Source: Virgibacillus aidingensis
GTDB taxonomy: Bacteria; Bacillota; Bacilli; Bacillales; Amphibacillaceae
Direction: 5' to 3'
Assembly: GCF_010994035.1 (NCBI RefSeq)
Contig: NZ_WIXN01000007.1
Location: 130,408-191,347 of the forward strand
DNA: 60,940 nt
The notes below the pieces were generated by a model. It was not told where the DNA came from. It saw only the letters and a program-made list of their open reading frames with translations, and searched no databases. This document shows, one piece after another, positions 8,631 to 16,761 of the stretch (position 1 is the first letter of the stretch; each line of letters starts with the position of its first letter). Position numbers and translations under genes: made by a program.

Positions 8631-9380
8631 ATGAACCAAACAATAGAAACCATACTCAATCACCGCTCCATTCGTAAATTTTCAGATAAAAAACTGACAC
8701 CGGAGCAAATAGAGATGATCCTTAAATCAGCCCTGCAGGCATCTACCTCCAGCCATGTCATGGCATATACCATTATTGGCATAACCGATGAAAACCTGAA
8801 ATCAGAACTGCAGGCTATTTCCGGCCACCCACATGTGAAAAATAATGGGCACTTATTTGTATTTTGTGCGGATCTGCAGCGGAATTATCAGCGGACTTCC
8901 GGGGAGTAAGAAGAGGCTGTAAAACAGAACATGGAAAGTACGGAACAGTTTATTGTAGCAACAATTGATGCAGCACTTGCTGCACAAAATGCTTCCATTG
9001 CTGCTGAATCCATGGGTTTGGGAATCTGCTATATAGGCAGTTTGAGAAATGATATAAAAAGAGTGGATGAATTACTCGAACTTCCGGAGTATGTTGTCCC
9101 ATTATTCGGGCTGGCAGTCGGACATCCGGAACATCAGCCGGAAATAAAACCGCGTCTGCCGCTGGAGGCAATCTACCATGAAAACACGTATGATCATGAC
9201 AAGGAGAAACAGAGTAAAGTGGTAAAGGAATTTGATGAATACTTGAAGGATTATTATCAAACCCGCTCTACAAATAAGAAAATATCCACCTGGACAGAGC
9301 AGATGGAGAATAAATACAGGGTACCTACACGCATGGATGTAGGGCCATTTGTGAAAAACAAAAAATTAAATTTGCGTTAA
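8631..9380 (+). pseudogene. nfrA: NfrA-type NADPH-flavin oxidoreductase (nitroreductase family) interrupted by an in-frame TAA
   Basis: The gene starts at ATG 8631 (AGGAG upstream) and encodes MNQTIETILNHRSIRKFSDK, a close match to Bacillus NfrA, up to FCADLQRNYQRTSGE. A TAA follows at 8907-8909, then the same frame continues EEAVKQNMESTEQF and the whole rest of the family (DAALAAQNASIAAESMGLG, AVYHENTY-like segment, C-terminus). Total length, 249 codons including the stop, equals the usual family length, so one codon has become a stop. NfrA reduces FMN or nitro compounds with NAD(P)H. An internal ATG at 8931 exists but has no clear ribosome binding site and would give a protein lacking the FMN-binding N-terminus. 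Confidence 0.88.
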
Positions 9381-9398
9381 ACAGTGATTTGAACAGGT

Positions 9399-9433
9399 AA
9401 AGCAGCCCATGAGATGATAGGGCTGCTTTTTTC
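9399..9433 (+). terminator. Rho-independent terminator of nfrA
   Basis: A perfect 10-bp stem (AAAGCAGCCC / GGGCTGCTTT, loop 11) followed by a T-run on the plus strand, 19 bases after the nfrA stop. It could also serve the convergent dehydrogenase gene that ends at 9442. Confidence 0.85.
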
Positions 9434-9441
9434 CTTTAATA

Positions 9442-10392
9442 TTAATTCACTCTGCAAAGCGACTGTCCGCCATTCAGGACCCTGTCCACTTCCTCCGCAA
9501 TCATCATCGCCGTGCGGGACTGGGCTTCCACCGTCAGTCCGGCAATATGCGGGGAAAGCCGGATGGCTTCTGACCGCAGAAGCGGAGAATCTTTTTGAAC
9601 GGGCTCTTTTTCAAGTACATCAAGATAGGCACCAGCTATTAGTTTTTCCTCTACGGCTTCTACGAGATCTTCCTCATGGACGATCCCGCCTCTGGCAGAA
9701 TTAATGACATAAGCATGTGGTTTCATCAGCATCATATTTTCCCGGTTGATCAGGTGCTTCGTTGCCTTGGTCAGCGGAACATGGATGGAAATGAAATCAG
9801 ATTCCTTCAAGAGTTCCTCCATTTCGACTTGCTTGATCCCGGTTTCCTGGACCACATGATCAAAGGGAGCGACAAAAGGATCATAACCCACGACATTCAT
9901 GCCAAATGCCTGTGCCCTTTTAGCCACACGATGTGCTATCTCACCCATTCCCACCAGTCCTAAGGTCCGATTGTTCAACTCATAGCCGGTAAAAAATTTC
10001 CGGTCCCAATTTCCCTTACGGACATCTGCATCTGCATCCTTTAGTGGCCGCGAAGCATCAAGCATTGCTGCCATCACATACTCCGCAACAGAGGTTGCGT
10101 TTGCATTTCTTGCTGAAAGGACAAGAATATTTCGTTCCCTGGCACCTTCCAGATCAATATTATCGACGCCGACACCAAGCCGGCCGATGACCTGTGTCTT
10201 TTTTGCCGCATCCAGAAATTCTGTATCTACCTTAGTTTCGTTGCGCACGATAAGGGCGTCGTACCCGGGGAGCAGGGACAACAGTTCTTCCCTTTTCCGG
10301 CTCAGCTCCATGTCATAGTCTACGGTATACCCTTTCTCTTTCAGTGCCTCTATCCCGTCTTCCCACATCAGTTCTGTAACGAGAATTTTCAT
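9442..10392 (-). CDS. D-isomer-specific 2-hydroxyacid dehydrogenase (phosphoglycerate dehydrogenase-like)
   Basis: A 316-residue member of the D-2-hydroxyacid dehydrogenase family. It shows GRLGVGVDNID, the NAD motif GLVGMGEIAHRVAKRA near residue 146, the catalytic Arg in INSARGGIVHEEDL, the Glu in YLDVLEKEPV, and the His in LSPHIAGLT. There is no C-terminal ACT domain, so it is not a classical regulated SerA. ATG 10392 has AGAGGAG upstream. Its upstream region carries the 52-bp repeat array. Phosphoglycerate, sulfolactate-type or other 2-hydroxyacid substrates are possible; the sequence does not decide. Confidence 0.88.
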   Translation of the reverse strand: MKILVTELMWEDGIEALKEKGYTVDYDMELSRKREELLSLLPGYDALIVRNETKVDTEFLDAAKKTQVIGRLGVGVDNIDLEGARERNILVLSARNANATSVAEYVMAAMLDASRPLKDADADVRKGNWDRKFFTGYELNNRTLGLVGMGEIAHRVAKRAQAFGMNVVGYDPFVAPFDHVVQETGIKQVEMEELLKESDFISIHVPLTKATKHLINRENMMLMKPHAYVINSARGGIVHEEDLVEAVEEKLIAGAYLDVLEKEPVQKDSPLLRSEAIRLSPHIAGLTVEAQSRTAMMIAEEVDRVLNGGQSLCRVN

Positions 10393-10546
10393 TTTGTTCT
10401 CTCCTCTGTAGAATATTCTGGTTATTTATGTATCAATGTTTAATTATACTGTTAGGTTTTCAACTTGACAATATATTTTATTTTGCGTATGAATTTTGAC
10501 TTTTATTATTATAAAAATAATATATACTGCGGGAAAGAAATTTTCT

Positions 10547-11531
10547 CAATCAGGCAACGTATGAGCGCGGTTTCTCGTTGTTCGTTTACTCTGAAGCTCA
10601 GTCTGACAAGGAATGAATGCATTTATCGTTGTTCGTTTACTGATAGGCTAAATCTGAGAAGGAATGAGCGCATTTTCTCATTGTTCATTCACTGATAAGC
10701 ACAATCTGGCAATGAATGAACGCATTTTATCGTTGTTCGTCCACTCATAGGCAAAATCAAGCAATGAATAAACTCATTTTATCGTTGTTCGTTCACTCAT
10801 AAGCTCAATCTGGCAACAAATAAACGCACTTTCTCATTGTTTATCCACTCATAAGTTCAATCAGGCAACGAATAAACACATATTAACGTTGTTCGTTCAC
10901 TCATAAGCGCAATCTGGCAAGGAATAAACGCGATTTATCGTTGTTCGTTCACTCATAAGCGCAATCTGGCAAAGTATGAGCGCGGTTTATCGTTGTTCGT
11001 TCACTGATTAGCTCAATCTGACAACGTATAAACGCATTTTATCGTTGCTCGTTCACTCATAGGCGCAATCTGACAACGAATAAACGCGATTTATCGTTGT
11101 TCGTTCACTCATAAGCGCAATCTGGCAAAGTATGAGCGCGGTTTATCGTTGTTCGTTCACTGATTAGCTCAATCTGACAACGTATAAACGCATTTTATCG
11201 TTGCTCGTTCACTCATAGGCGCAATCTGACAACGAATAAACGCATTTTTTCATTGCTCGTTCACTGATAAGCGCAATCTGACAACGAATGAACGCATTTT
11301 CTCATTGCTCGTTCACTGATAAGCGCAATCAAGCAACGAATGAACATATTTTATCGTTGTTTGTCCACTCATAAGCGCAATCAGGCAATGAATGAACGCA
11401 TTTTATCGTTGTTCGTCCACTCATAAGCGCACTCTGACAAGGAATAAACGCATTTTATCGTTGCTCGTCCACTCATAAGCGCAATCTGGCAAGGAATAAA
11501 CGCATTTTATCGTTGTTCGTTCACTGATAAG
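10547..11531. repeat. Array of 19 tandem 52-bp repeats with a hairpin in each unit
   Basis: The core CGTTG (or CATTG) recurs at 10576, 10627, 10679, 10731 and then every 52 bases to 11511: 19 units, all spaced exactly 52 apart except the first (51). A typical unit reads AACGAATAAACG, CATTTTAT, CGTTGTTCGTT, then a 21-base part beginning CACTCATAAGCGC. The first and third parts are near-complementary and can fold into a roughly 10-bp hairpin. As 52 is not a multiple of 3, the array cannot encode a repetitive protein. The gene to the right and the gene to the left both read leftwards, so the array lies downstream of tctC and upstream of the dehydrogenase gene. Confidence 0.95.
10922..11243. repeat. 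Higher-order duplication of three units inside the 52-bp array
   Basis: Bases 10922-11087 are identical to 11078-11243, an offset of 156, which is exactly three 52-bp units, whereas neighbouring units differ from each other at several positions. This marks a recent slippage or unequal-exchange event that duplicated a three-unit block. Confidence 0.9.
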
Positions 11532-11636
11532 TCCTGACGTGGTTACGAATAGACAACTTCCCAGGACCACAGGCTTCACCGGGAAATCCAATGATGTATT
11601 TCTTTCTCGTCGGTCATTCAGTAGCTGCAAGTTAAT

Positions 11637-11678
11637 AAATGACAAGGGACGATGCTGTGGCACCGCCCCTTGTCATTT
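11637..11678 (-). terminator. Hairpin at the 3' end of the orphan tctC gene
   Basis: A perfect 12-bp stem (AAATGACAAGGG at 11637-11648 with CCCTTGTCATTT at 11667-11678) that overlaps the tctC stop codon. The trailing tract on the minus strand is AT-rich, not a pure U-run. Likely terminator. Confidence 0.65.
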
Positions 11679-12648
11679 ATTCTTCTGTATCAATTTCCGC
11701 TATGGTTTCCTCAATGATCTGGTTTTGTTCTTCCAGATAATTCGTATATTCCTCATGATTCATGAAATTTACACTAGCCCCAAGAGCAGTGATTTCTTCA
11801 ATGAACGCTTCATTATTTGCCGTTTCTTCGAGTGCCTCACTCAGTATTTCAATGATTTCCGGATCTGTACCAGAAGGAGCGACATAGCCACGGTTAATTC
11901 CCATTGTCATGTCATAGCCTTTTTCCATAAGAGTAGGAACATCCGGCAAATTATCGTTCCTTTCTTCCGTACCTATTGCAATAAATTGCATATGTCCTGC
12001 TTCGACAAATTCCGAGGCAGAAGGATAATCTGTCAGCACTGCGTCTACATGTCCCCCGGCGAGTGCCTGAATTGCTTCACCCAGACCTTCGTAACCAACA
12101 AGATTGTAGTTAATATCCAGCTTTTGGCCAAGCTGTTCCAGCCATACTCGCGGAATACCGCTTACAGTTCCCCCAAAATTGATTTCATTTTCCTGGCCGT
12201 ATTCAACAAATTCTTCCAGCGTTTCTATTCCGGTTTCCGTTGACACAGCAATAATATAATCTGATGCCGTCATGGATCCAATCGGTTCAAAGTCATCATA
12301 ATTAATATCTGTAATACCCGAATGATGAGCTACTAGATGACCATCATGGATTTGACCAATGTGATAACCATTTGCATCTTTTTCCAGTAATTCCTCTGCT
12401 CCAATCGTACCGCCTACCCCAGGCACATTTACTACTACGACCGATTCATCGATTGTTTCCTGCGTATACTCTGCAACCGCTCTTCCTTCAATGTCACTGC
12501 CGCCGCCTGGATCCCACGGAATAGTCATTTCAATTTCCCTGTCCGGGAAGTTTTCGGCAGAATCAGCATCTCCGCCGCATGCTGCCAGGAACAAGCTTAA
12601 TGAAACAATTAGCATCCCTAAAATAGTAAGTACTTTATTCTTCCCCAC
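11677..12648 (-). CDS. TctC-family tripartite tricarboxylate transporter substrate-binding lipoprotein (orphan)
   Basis: A 323-residue binding protein. It has a lipoprotein signal ending LFLAACGG (lipobox LAAC), then the TctC/Bug fold with TIPWDPGGGSDIEGR, NVPGVGGTIGAEELL and GGHVDAVLTDYPSASEF. TctC proteins capture carboxylates such as citrate outside the membrane and deliver them to TctAB. The start is GTG 12648, 8 bases after AGGAG. No tctA or tctB lies beside it. It closely resembles the tctC of the complete system at 26875-27846, sharing long stretches such as GQENEINFGGTVSGIPRVW, so it probably arose by duplication and may use those membrane subunits. Confidence 0.92.
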   Translation of the reverse strand: MGKNKVLTILGMLIVSLSLFLAACGGDADSAENFPDREIEMTIPWDPGGGSDIEGRAVAEYTQETIDESVVVVNVPGVGGTIGAEELLEKDANGYHIGQIHDGHLVAHHSGITDINYDDFEPIGSMTASDYIIAVSTETGIETLEEFVEYGQENEINFGGTVSGIPRVWLEQLGQKLDINYNLVGYEGLGEAIQALAGGHVDAVLTDYPSASEFVEAGHMQFIAIGTEERNDNLPDVPTLMEKGYDMTMGINRGYVAPSGTDPEIIEILSEALEETANNEAFIEEITALGASVNFMNHEEYTNYLEEQNQIIEETIAEIDTEE

Positions 12649-12921
12649 GACTCCCACTCCTCTTCCAGCTAGAATTTTCTGTAATTTTACGTTATAATCT
12701 GATATTAATATTATGATATTATATACCATGATTCCCTTTCGGTCAATTGCCAATTAATATAATATAACTCCATTTTGTTATGTTTTAAAAAATAAGTCAA
12801 ACATTTTGTATGTGTAAAGTGGTGAAAGATCCATGGATGATGCATAAAATTATCTTCAGGAGACTATGAGGTATATGTTAAGTTATATCATTTTCATAGA
12901 AAAATATTTATGAATCAAAAA

Positions 12922-12960
12922 CGACGCAGCCATACCAGACTGCGCCTTTTTATATCCAAT
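12922..12960. terminator. Bidirectional terminator-like hairpin after the thioesterase gene
   Basis: A short GC-rich stem (ACGCAG / CTGCGC, with loop about 10) is flanked by T-runs on both strands, 35-60 bases past the stop of the minus-strand thioesterase gene. Confidence 0.55.
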
Positions 12961-12991
12961 ATATACGTATATCTTACGAATCAAAAACAAG

Positions 12992-13396
12992 CTAATTCTT
13001 TTTAAAATTCCGTGCAATCTCCTCGATCACTGGCCTGCTCTTTCGTGTCGTAAAATCAATCATTACTTTGGAAACCGTAGCAACACATACCTCTTCATCT
13101 TTTTCGTTCAGAATTTTTTGTTCAAATACAAAACTGGTATTCCCGAGCTTCTTTGGCCTGGTCATTACACGAAGCTTATCATGGAGCAGTGCTTCTTTTT
13201 TATATAAAATATCTATCCGCAATACTGCCGTACCCAGATTCGCTTTATGAAAATCATCATAGGAATATCCTGCATTCTCTATGTACCAGGCCTCTCTGCC
13301 ATGCTCCAGATAATTCAGGTACACACTATTGTTTACATGGTTTAGTCCATCAATATCTTTTTCACTTACCGTTATATTTTTTACCGTTTGCACCAT
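12992..13396 (-). CDS. Acyl-CoA thioesterase, 4HBT/hotdog family (YbgC-like)
   Basis: A 134-residue hotdog-fold protein. The segment VSEKDIDGLNHVNNSVYLNYLEHGREAWY carries the typical Asp/Asn and Tyr positions of the 4-hydroxybenzoyl-CoA thioesterase family, and LGTAVLRIDILYKKEALLHD is the central strand. These enzymes cleave acyl-CoA thioesters in the cytoplasm. ATG 13396 is 10 bases after GGGAG; an ATG seven codons upstream has no ribosome binding site. It stands alone between two hairpins. The physiological substrate is unknown. Confidence 0.88.
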   Translation of the reverse strand: MVQTVKNITVSEKDIDGLNHVNNSVYLNYLEHGREAWYIENAGYSYDDFHKANLGTAVLRIDILYKKEALLHDKLRVMTRPKKLGNTSFVFEQKILNEKDEEVCVATVSKVMIDFTTRKSRPVIEEIARNFKKN

Positions 13397-13648
13397 GTTT
13401 TGTACACTCCCTGCCATTGGATATTAGATAAAAGATAATGGAAGAAGCGTATAGTGTCAAGTATCTTTCTGCGGACTAAAGTCTGTCCTCTATCAACTAT
13501 ACAGCAAAAAGCAAACTGATTTAAAACCCAGCCGGATTTGTCATTGATCCCTTAAGGTAAAGGTATATAGTTCCCTATTCTTTAAAAAATAAAAAGGATG
13601 AAAACCCGTCCTGCAAAAAACATTCGTCCCTGAACTCGAAAACCACTA

Positions 13649-14947
13649 TCAAACATCCTGCATCGATTCCTGAATAATTTGTATCATATCCTCCATCTGC
13701 GCTTTCGTAATGGTGAAAGGTGGTGCGAACGCCAGCGTATCCTGGCCATCGTATACAACAGATCGGCAAATAAGCCCTTTATCCAGTGCTTTTGCCACGA
13801 TATTCGGACCAATTGGTTCAGTGGATGCAGATGCTTTTTCGAATTCAATGGCACCAAGCAAGCCAAGACCCCGGACATCTTTTACCTTGCTGTTTTGTTC
13901 CTTGATCCATTTGAACCCTTCCAGCATTTGTTCTCCTGCTGCTTGAACATTTTCAATCAGGTTTTCCTCTTTAATAATTTCCAGGTTTTTTAGTCCAATC
14001 GCCGCTGAAGTCGGATGGCCGCTGTAAGTATAACCATGCCAGAAATTGCCCTCCGTTTTTTCAATAAGCTCCTGGTGGATTTTTTCCGAGACAATCATTC
14101 CGCCCAGTGGTGCATAACCGCTGGTGATACCTTTAGCCATCGTGATAATGTCAGGGATTACATCATAATGTTCAATACCGAAGTTTTTACCGGTTCTGCC
14201 AAATCCGCAAATGACTTCATCAGAAATAAATAGAATGCCATTTTCATTACAAATTTCCCGCACCTTTTGGAAGTAGCCTTCAGGCGGCATGTTGACACCG
14301 CCGGAACCTTGCACAGGTTCGGAAACAAATGCAGCGATCGTATCGGCCCCTTCTTGTTCAATAAAATCTTTTAAACTCTCTATCGAACTGTCCACATAAT
14401 AAAAGTCCGGTGCAATGGAAGTGGTGAACGTATTAAATTGTTTGATTCCTGTGGCACTTGTTGCACCCATTGCCAGGCCATGGTAAGACAATCTTCTGGA
14501 AATGATTTTCTTTTTCTCCGGATGCCCTTTTATTTTCCAGTAATGACGGACGGTTTTAAATGCCGTGTCATTTGCTTCTGACCCGCCGGATGTAAAGAAA
14601 GTGGCATTTAAATCGCCTGGTGTCCAGTTGGCGATTTCAGCCGCAAGACGTATAGCCGGCTCATTGCTCCAGTTATTAAAAGCAGAAGTAAATGCCAGTT
14701 TATTCATTTGCTCTTTTGCTGCCTCCCCCATTTCTGTTCGTCCGTGACCAATATTTACATTCCACAACGAAGAAAGGCTGTCCATCAATTTTCTTCCCAT
14801 GATATCCTTCAAATAAATGCCTTCCCCTTCAGTAAAAAGAAATACCGGCCCTTCCTCCTGCAGCTGTTTCATGCTTGATGTGGGATGAATGAAATGCTGT
14901 TTGTCCAGTTCTGTTAATACCTTCAATTTATGTTTTTTGTCAGACAT
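13649..14947 (-). CDS. Class III PLP aminotransferase (omega-amino acid type)
   Basis: A 432-residue fold-type I aminotransferase of class III. Visible are FFTSGGSEANDTAFK (phosphate binding), FISDEVICGFGRTG with the PLP-pyridine Asp243, and the Schiff-base Lys272 in ITMAKGITSGYAPLGG. The family transfers omega-amino groups (for example beta-alanine, GABA or putrescine-like amines) to pyruvate or 2-oxoglutarate. ATG 14947 follows GGGAGGCGGAAATA. It is the last gene of the apparent group that begins with the yodT-like aminotransferase at 18107, separated from the deacylase by about 195 bases that contain a perfect hairpin. Confidence 0.92.
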   Translation of the reverse strand: MSDKKHKLKVLTELDKQHFIHPTSSMKQLQEEGPVFLFTEGEGIYLKDIMGRKLMDSLSSLWNVNIGHGRTEMGEAAKEQMNKLAFTSAFNNWSNEPAIRLAAEIANWTPGDLNATFFTSGGSEANDTAFKTVRHYWKIKGHPEKKKIISRRLSYHGLAMGATSATGIKQFNTFTTSIAPDFYYVDSSIESLKDFIEQEGADTIAAFVSEPVQGSGGVNMPPEGYFQKVREICNENGILFISDEVICGFGRTGKNFGIEHYDVIPDIITMAKGITSGYAPLGGMIVSEKIHQELIEKTEGNFWHGYTYSGHPTSAAIGLKNLEIIKEENLIENVQAAGEQMLEGFKWIKEQNSKVKDVRGLGLLGAIEFEKASASTEPIGPNIVAKALDKGLICRSVVYDGQDTLAFAPPFTITKAQMEDMIQIIQESMQDV

Positions 14948-15075
14948 TATTTCCGCCTCCCTAATCCGCTCCCAAGCAAGCGTCTTTTATTTGCTCCCTC
15001 TATAGGTATGTTTGCATGTCATTTGATATGCAGTCCTCAGCCTCTGGCCACTTTTCATATCCGGAAAAGGACATT

Positions 15076-15112
15076 CCATACTGGCCCCCCTCAACGACTG
15101 ATGCCAGTATGG
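15076..15112. other. Perfect 10-bp inverted repeat between deacylase and aminotransferase genes
   Basis: CCATACTGGC (15076-15085) and GCCAGTATGG (15103-15112) are perfectly complementary with a 17-base loop. There is no U-tract, so it is more likely an mRNA-stability element or operator than a terminator. Confidence 0.5.
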
Positions 15113-15141
15113 TAAATCTATCAATAAAGAACATGCTAATC

Positions 15142-16407
15142 CTATTCAGCTGCGCCACACCAATCAACGACCGTTGCAGCAATGATCTTTGCTGCCTGAA
15201 AAACTTTCTCTAACTCTATCGCCTCATTCGGAAAATGGGCAAGCCCTGTAATCCCCGGGCCAAATACAACGGATGGTGTATTTCCAACCTGGGATAACAA
15301 ACCGCCGTCTGTTCCCCAAGGTGATGCTTCCATGGTTGGAACTTCATTTGTTACGGCTTCAAAATTACTGAGCAGTGAATCCATGAGTGGATGTGCTGAT
15401 TCCATCTCGCCCGGAAGCCATCTCGCACCGAACCATTCCACTTGTACAGGGTGTTCCTTAAACCACGCATCTTTCTCACCTAATAGTTCCATCCATTGCT
15501 GCAGTTCCGACTGTACCGCTTCTACTTTCTCATTTGGTGCGATTCCAATTCTGCCCTCCAGTTGGACCAGGTCAGGTACAGAAGATGGCCAGTCCCCTCC
15601 TTTGATCAGACCCATATTTATTGGGATGGGAATCGGATTATTTGCATATAAAGGATCCTTTAACCCTTCGTTCCTCTTTGTCTCCAGCTCTTTTATATGC
15701 TCGTTAACCAGCAACGCCTTATCAATAGCACTTACACCTTGATATCGTGTACCGCCATGGGCAGTTCTTCCGGGAACTGACAGACGGAACCATTTGGAGC
15801 CCTGCTGTTTTGGAAAAATTTTCATATTTGTTGGCTCGGGAATAATTGCGGCATCCGCTGTATACCCTTTCAGAATGGCATCCAATGTGCCTGCTCCGCC
15901 ACTTTCCTCCTCGATAACACTTTGGAAAATAACATCCCCCTTCAGACGTATGTTCAAGGATTGAAATGCTCCAAGAGCCATCATTAATGCCGTGTTTCCG
16001 CCTTTCATATCTGTCGCTCCGCGTCCGTACATTTTTCCGTCCGCCACTTTTCCGCTATACGGTGCATGGTCCCATTGCGCATGGTCCCCTTCAGGTACTA
16101 CATCGACATGACCATTCAAAATGATCGACTTGCCGCCACCTTTTCCTTTTAAAACACCGACGACATTGGGACTGTTTGTAAATGCTGTACGTGTGGCATT
16201 GAAATAAGGATGTTTTTGCAGGCGTTCTCCATCCAAATCCCAAACATCCACCACAAGATTTAATTCATGGAGGAAATCCGCAACCAATGACTGCACCTGC
16301 TTTTCATTTCCTTGTGTACTTGGCTGCTGTACCATTTTTTGCAGCAGTTCGATATATTTTTGCTTATTGTCATCTATCCATGTATTGATTGCTGTTTTGA
16401 TCGGCAT
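15142..16407 (-). CDS. yodQ: ArgE/DapE-family M20 deacylase (YodQ-like)
   Basis: A 421-residue M20 metallopeptidase-fold deacylase. Metal-binding segments are ILNGHVDVVPEG (His and Asp), YGRGATDMKGG (bridging Asp) and QSVIEEESGGAGT (Glu-Glu), with a final His in GLAHFPNEAIE. These enzymes remove N-acyl groups from amino acids. ATG 16407 has AAGGGA upstream. The neighbourhood, a yodT-type aminotransferase plus CoA-transferase remnants, is the gene set of the Bacillus subtilis kamA-yodPQRST lysine/beta-lysine locus, so the likely substrate is an N-acetylated diamino acid; that assignment is inference. No kamA or yodP homologue lies in the window. Confidence 0.88.
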   Translation of the reverse strand: MPIKTAINTWIDDNKQKYIELLQKMVQQPSTQGNEKQVQSLVADFLHELNLVVDVWDLDGERLQKHPYFNATRTAFTNSPNVVGVLKGKGGGKSIILNGHVDVVPEGDHAQWDHAPYSGKVADGKMYGRGATDMKGGNTALMMALGAFQSLNIRLKGDVIFQSVIEEESGGAGTLDAILKGYTADAAIIPEPTNMKIFPKQQGSKWFRLSVPGRTAHGGTRYQGVSAIDKALLVNEHIKELETKRNEGLKDPLYANNPIPIPINMGLIKGGDWPSSVPDLVQLEGRIGIAPNEKVEAVQSELQQWMELLGEKDAWFKEHPVQVEWFGARWLPGEMESAHPLMDSLLSNFEAVTNEVPTMEASPWGTDGGLLSQVGNTPSVVFGPGITGLAHFPNEAIELEKVFQAAKIIAATVVDWCGAAE

Positions 16408-16474
16408 CAAACCACTTCCCTTCTTAAAATTATGTACGAAATAATTTATACAATTACAAAGGTATTTTATGTTT

Positions 16475-16761
16475 CTACTTCACATTTTCAGCAACAGATA
16501 GCGCTGCACCTGTTGCTTCTATTACTTCCTCTGCAGTGTAAACATTCAGCAGTTCTGTCAGAAGCAGCCCTTCTGCTGATATCTCTATTACTGCCATATC
16601 TGTGATGATTAAATCAACACACTGTTTTGCAGTAAGCGGCAAGGTACACTTTTTTTGATTAATTCAGGCGGATTTCCAATCCCTCCAAATCCCCCGTACA
16701 TTAATGAGGAACCGCTTTTTATATAGTGGATTGTCTCCGCTATACGCAGGACTTTTATCAT
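16475..16761 (-). pseudogene. Deletion scar of two CoA-transferase subunit genes (yodS/yodR-like, A::B)
   Basis: ATG 16761 overlaps the stop of the aminotransferase gene (ATGA) and opens MIKVLRIAETIHYIKSGSSL followed by YGGFGGIGNPPELI, the N-terminus of a CoA-transferase A subunit. Immediately after, in another frame, the sequence reads KKCTLPLTAKQCVDLIITDM and then ISAEGLLLTELLN and EEVIEATGAALSVAENVK, which is the C-terminus of the B subunit, ending at TAG 16475. About 1.1 kb (estimated from usual subunit lengths) is missing between them, joined within an A-rich run. Neither subunit can be functional: both lack their catalytic parts. The intact flanking yodT and yodQ homologues show that this was once a complete yodT-S-R-Q-type operon. 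Confidence 0.85.

Noticed and set aside
1137-9380. TAA reassigned to an amino acid, explaining in-frame TAA codons in the thioesterase and nfrA genes
   Set aside because: Many intact genes here end in TAA at the expected family terminus (for example the dehydrogenase stop at 1537 and the hydroxyacyl-CoA dehydrogenase stop at 5962), so TAA is a normal stop.
10465-10695. Open frame at the left end of the repeat array
   Set aside because: It runs into the 52-bp repeats, has no ribosome binding site, and the repeat period shifts frame each unit.
10547-11531. CRISPR array
   Set aside because: The full 52-base unit repeats without unique spacers, the units vary along their length, and no cas genes are near.
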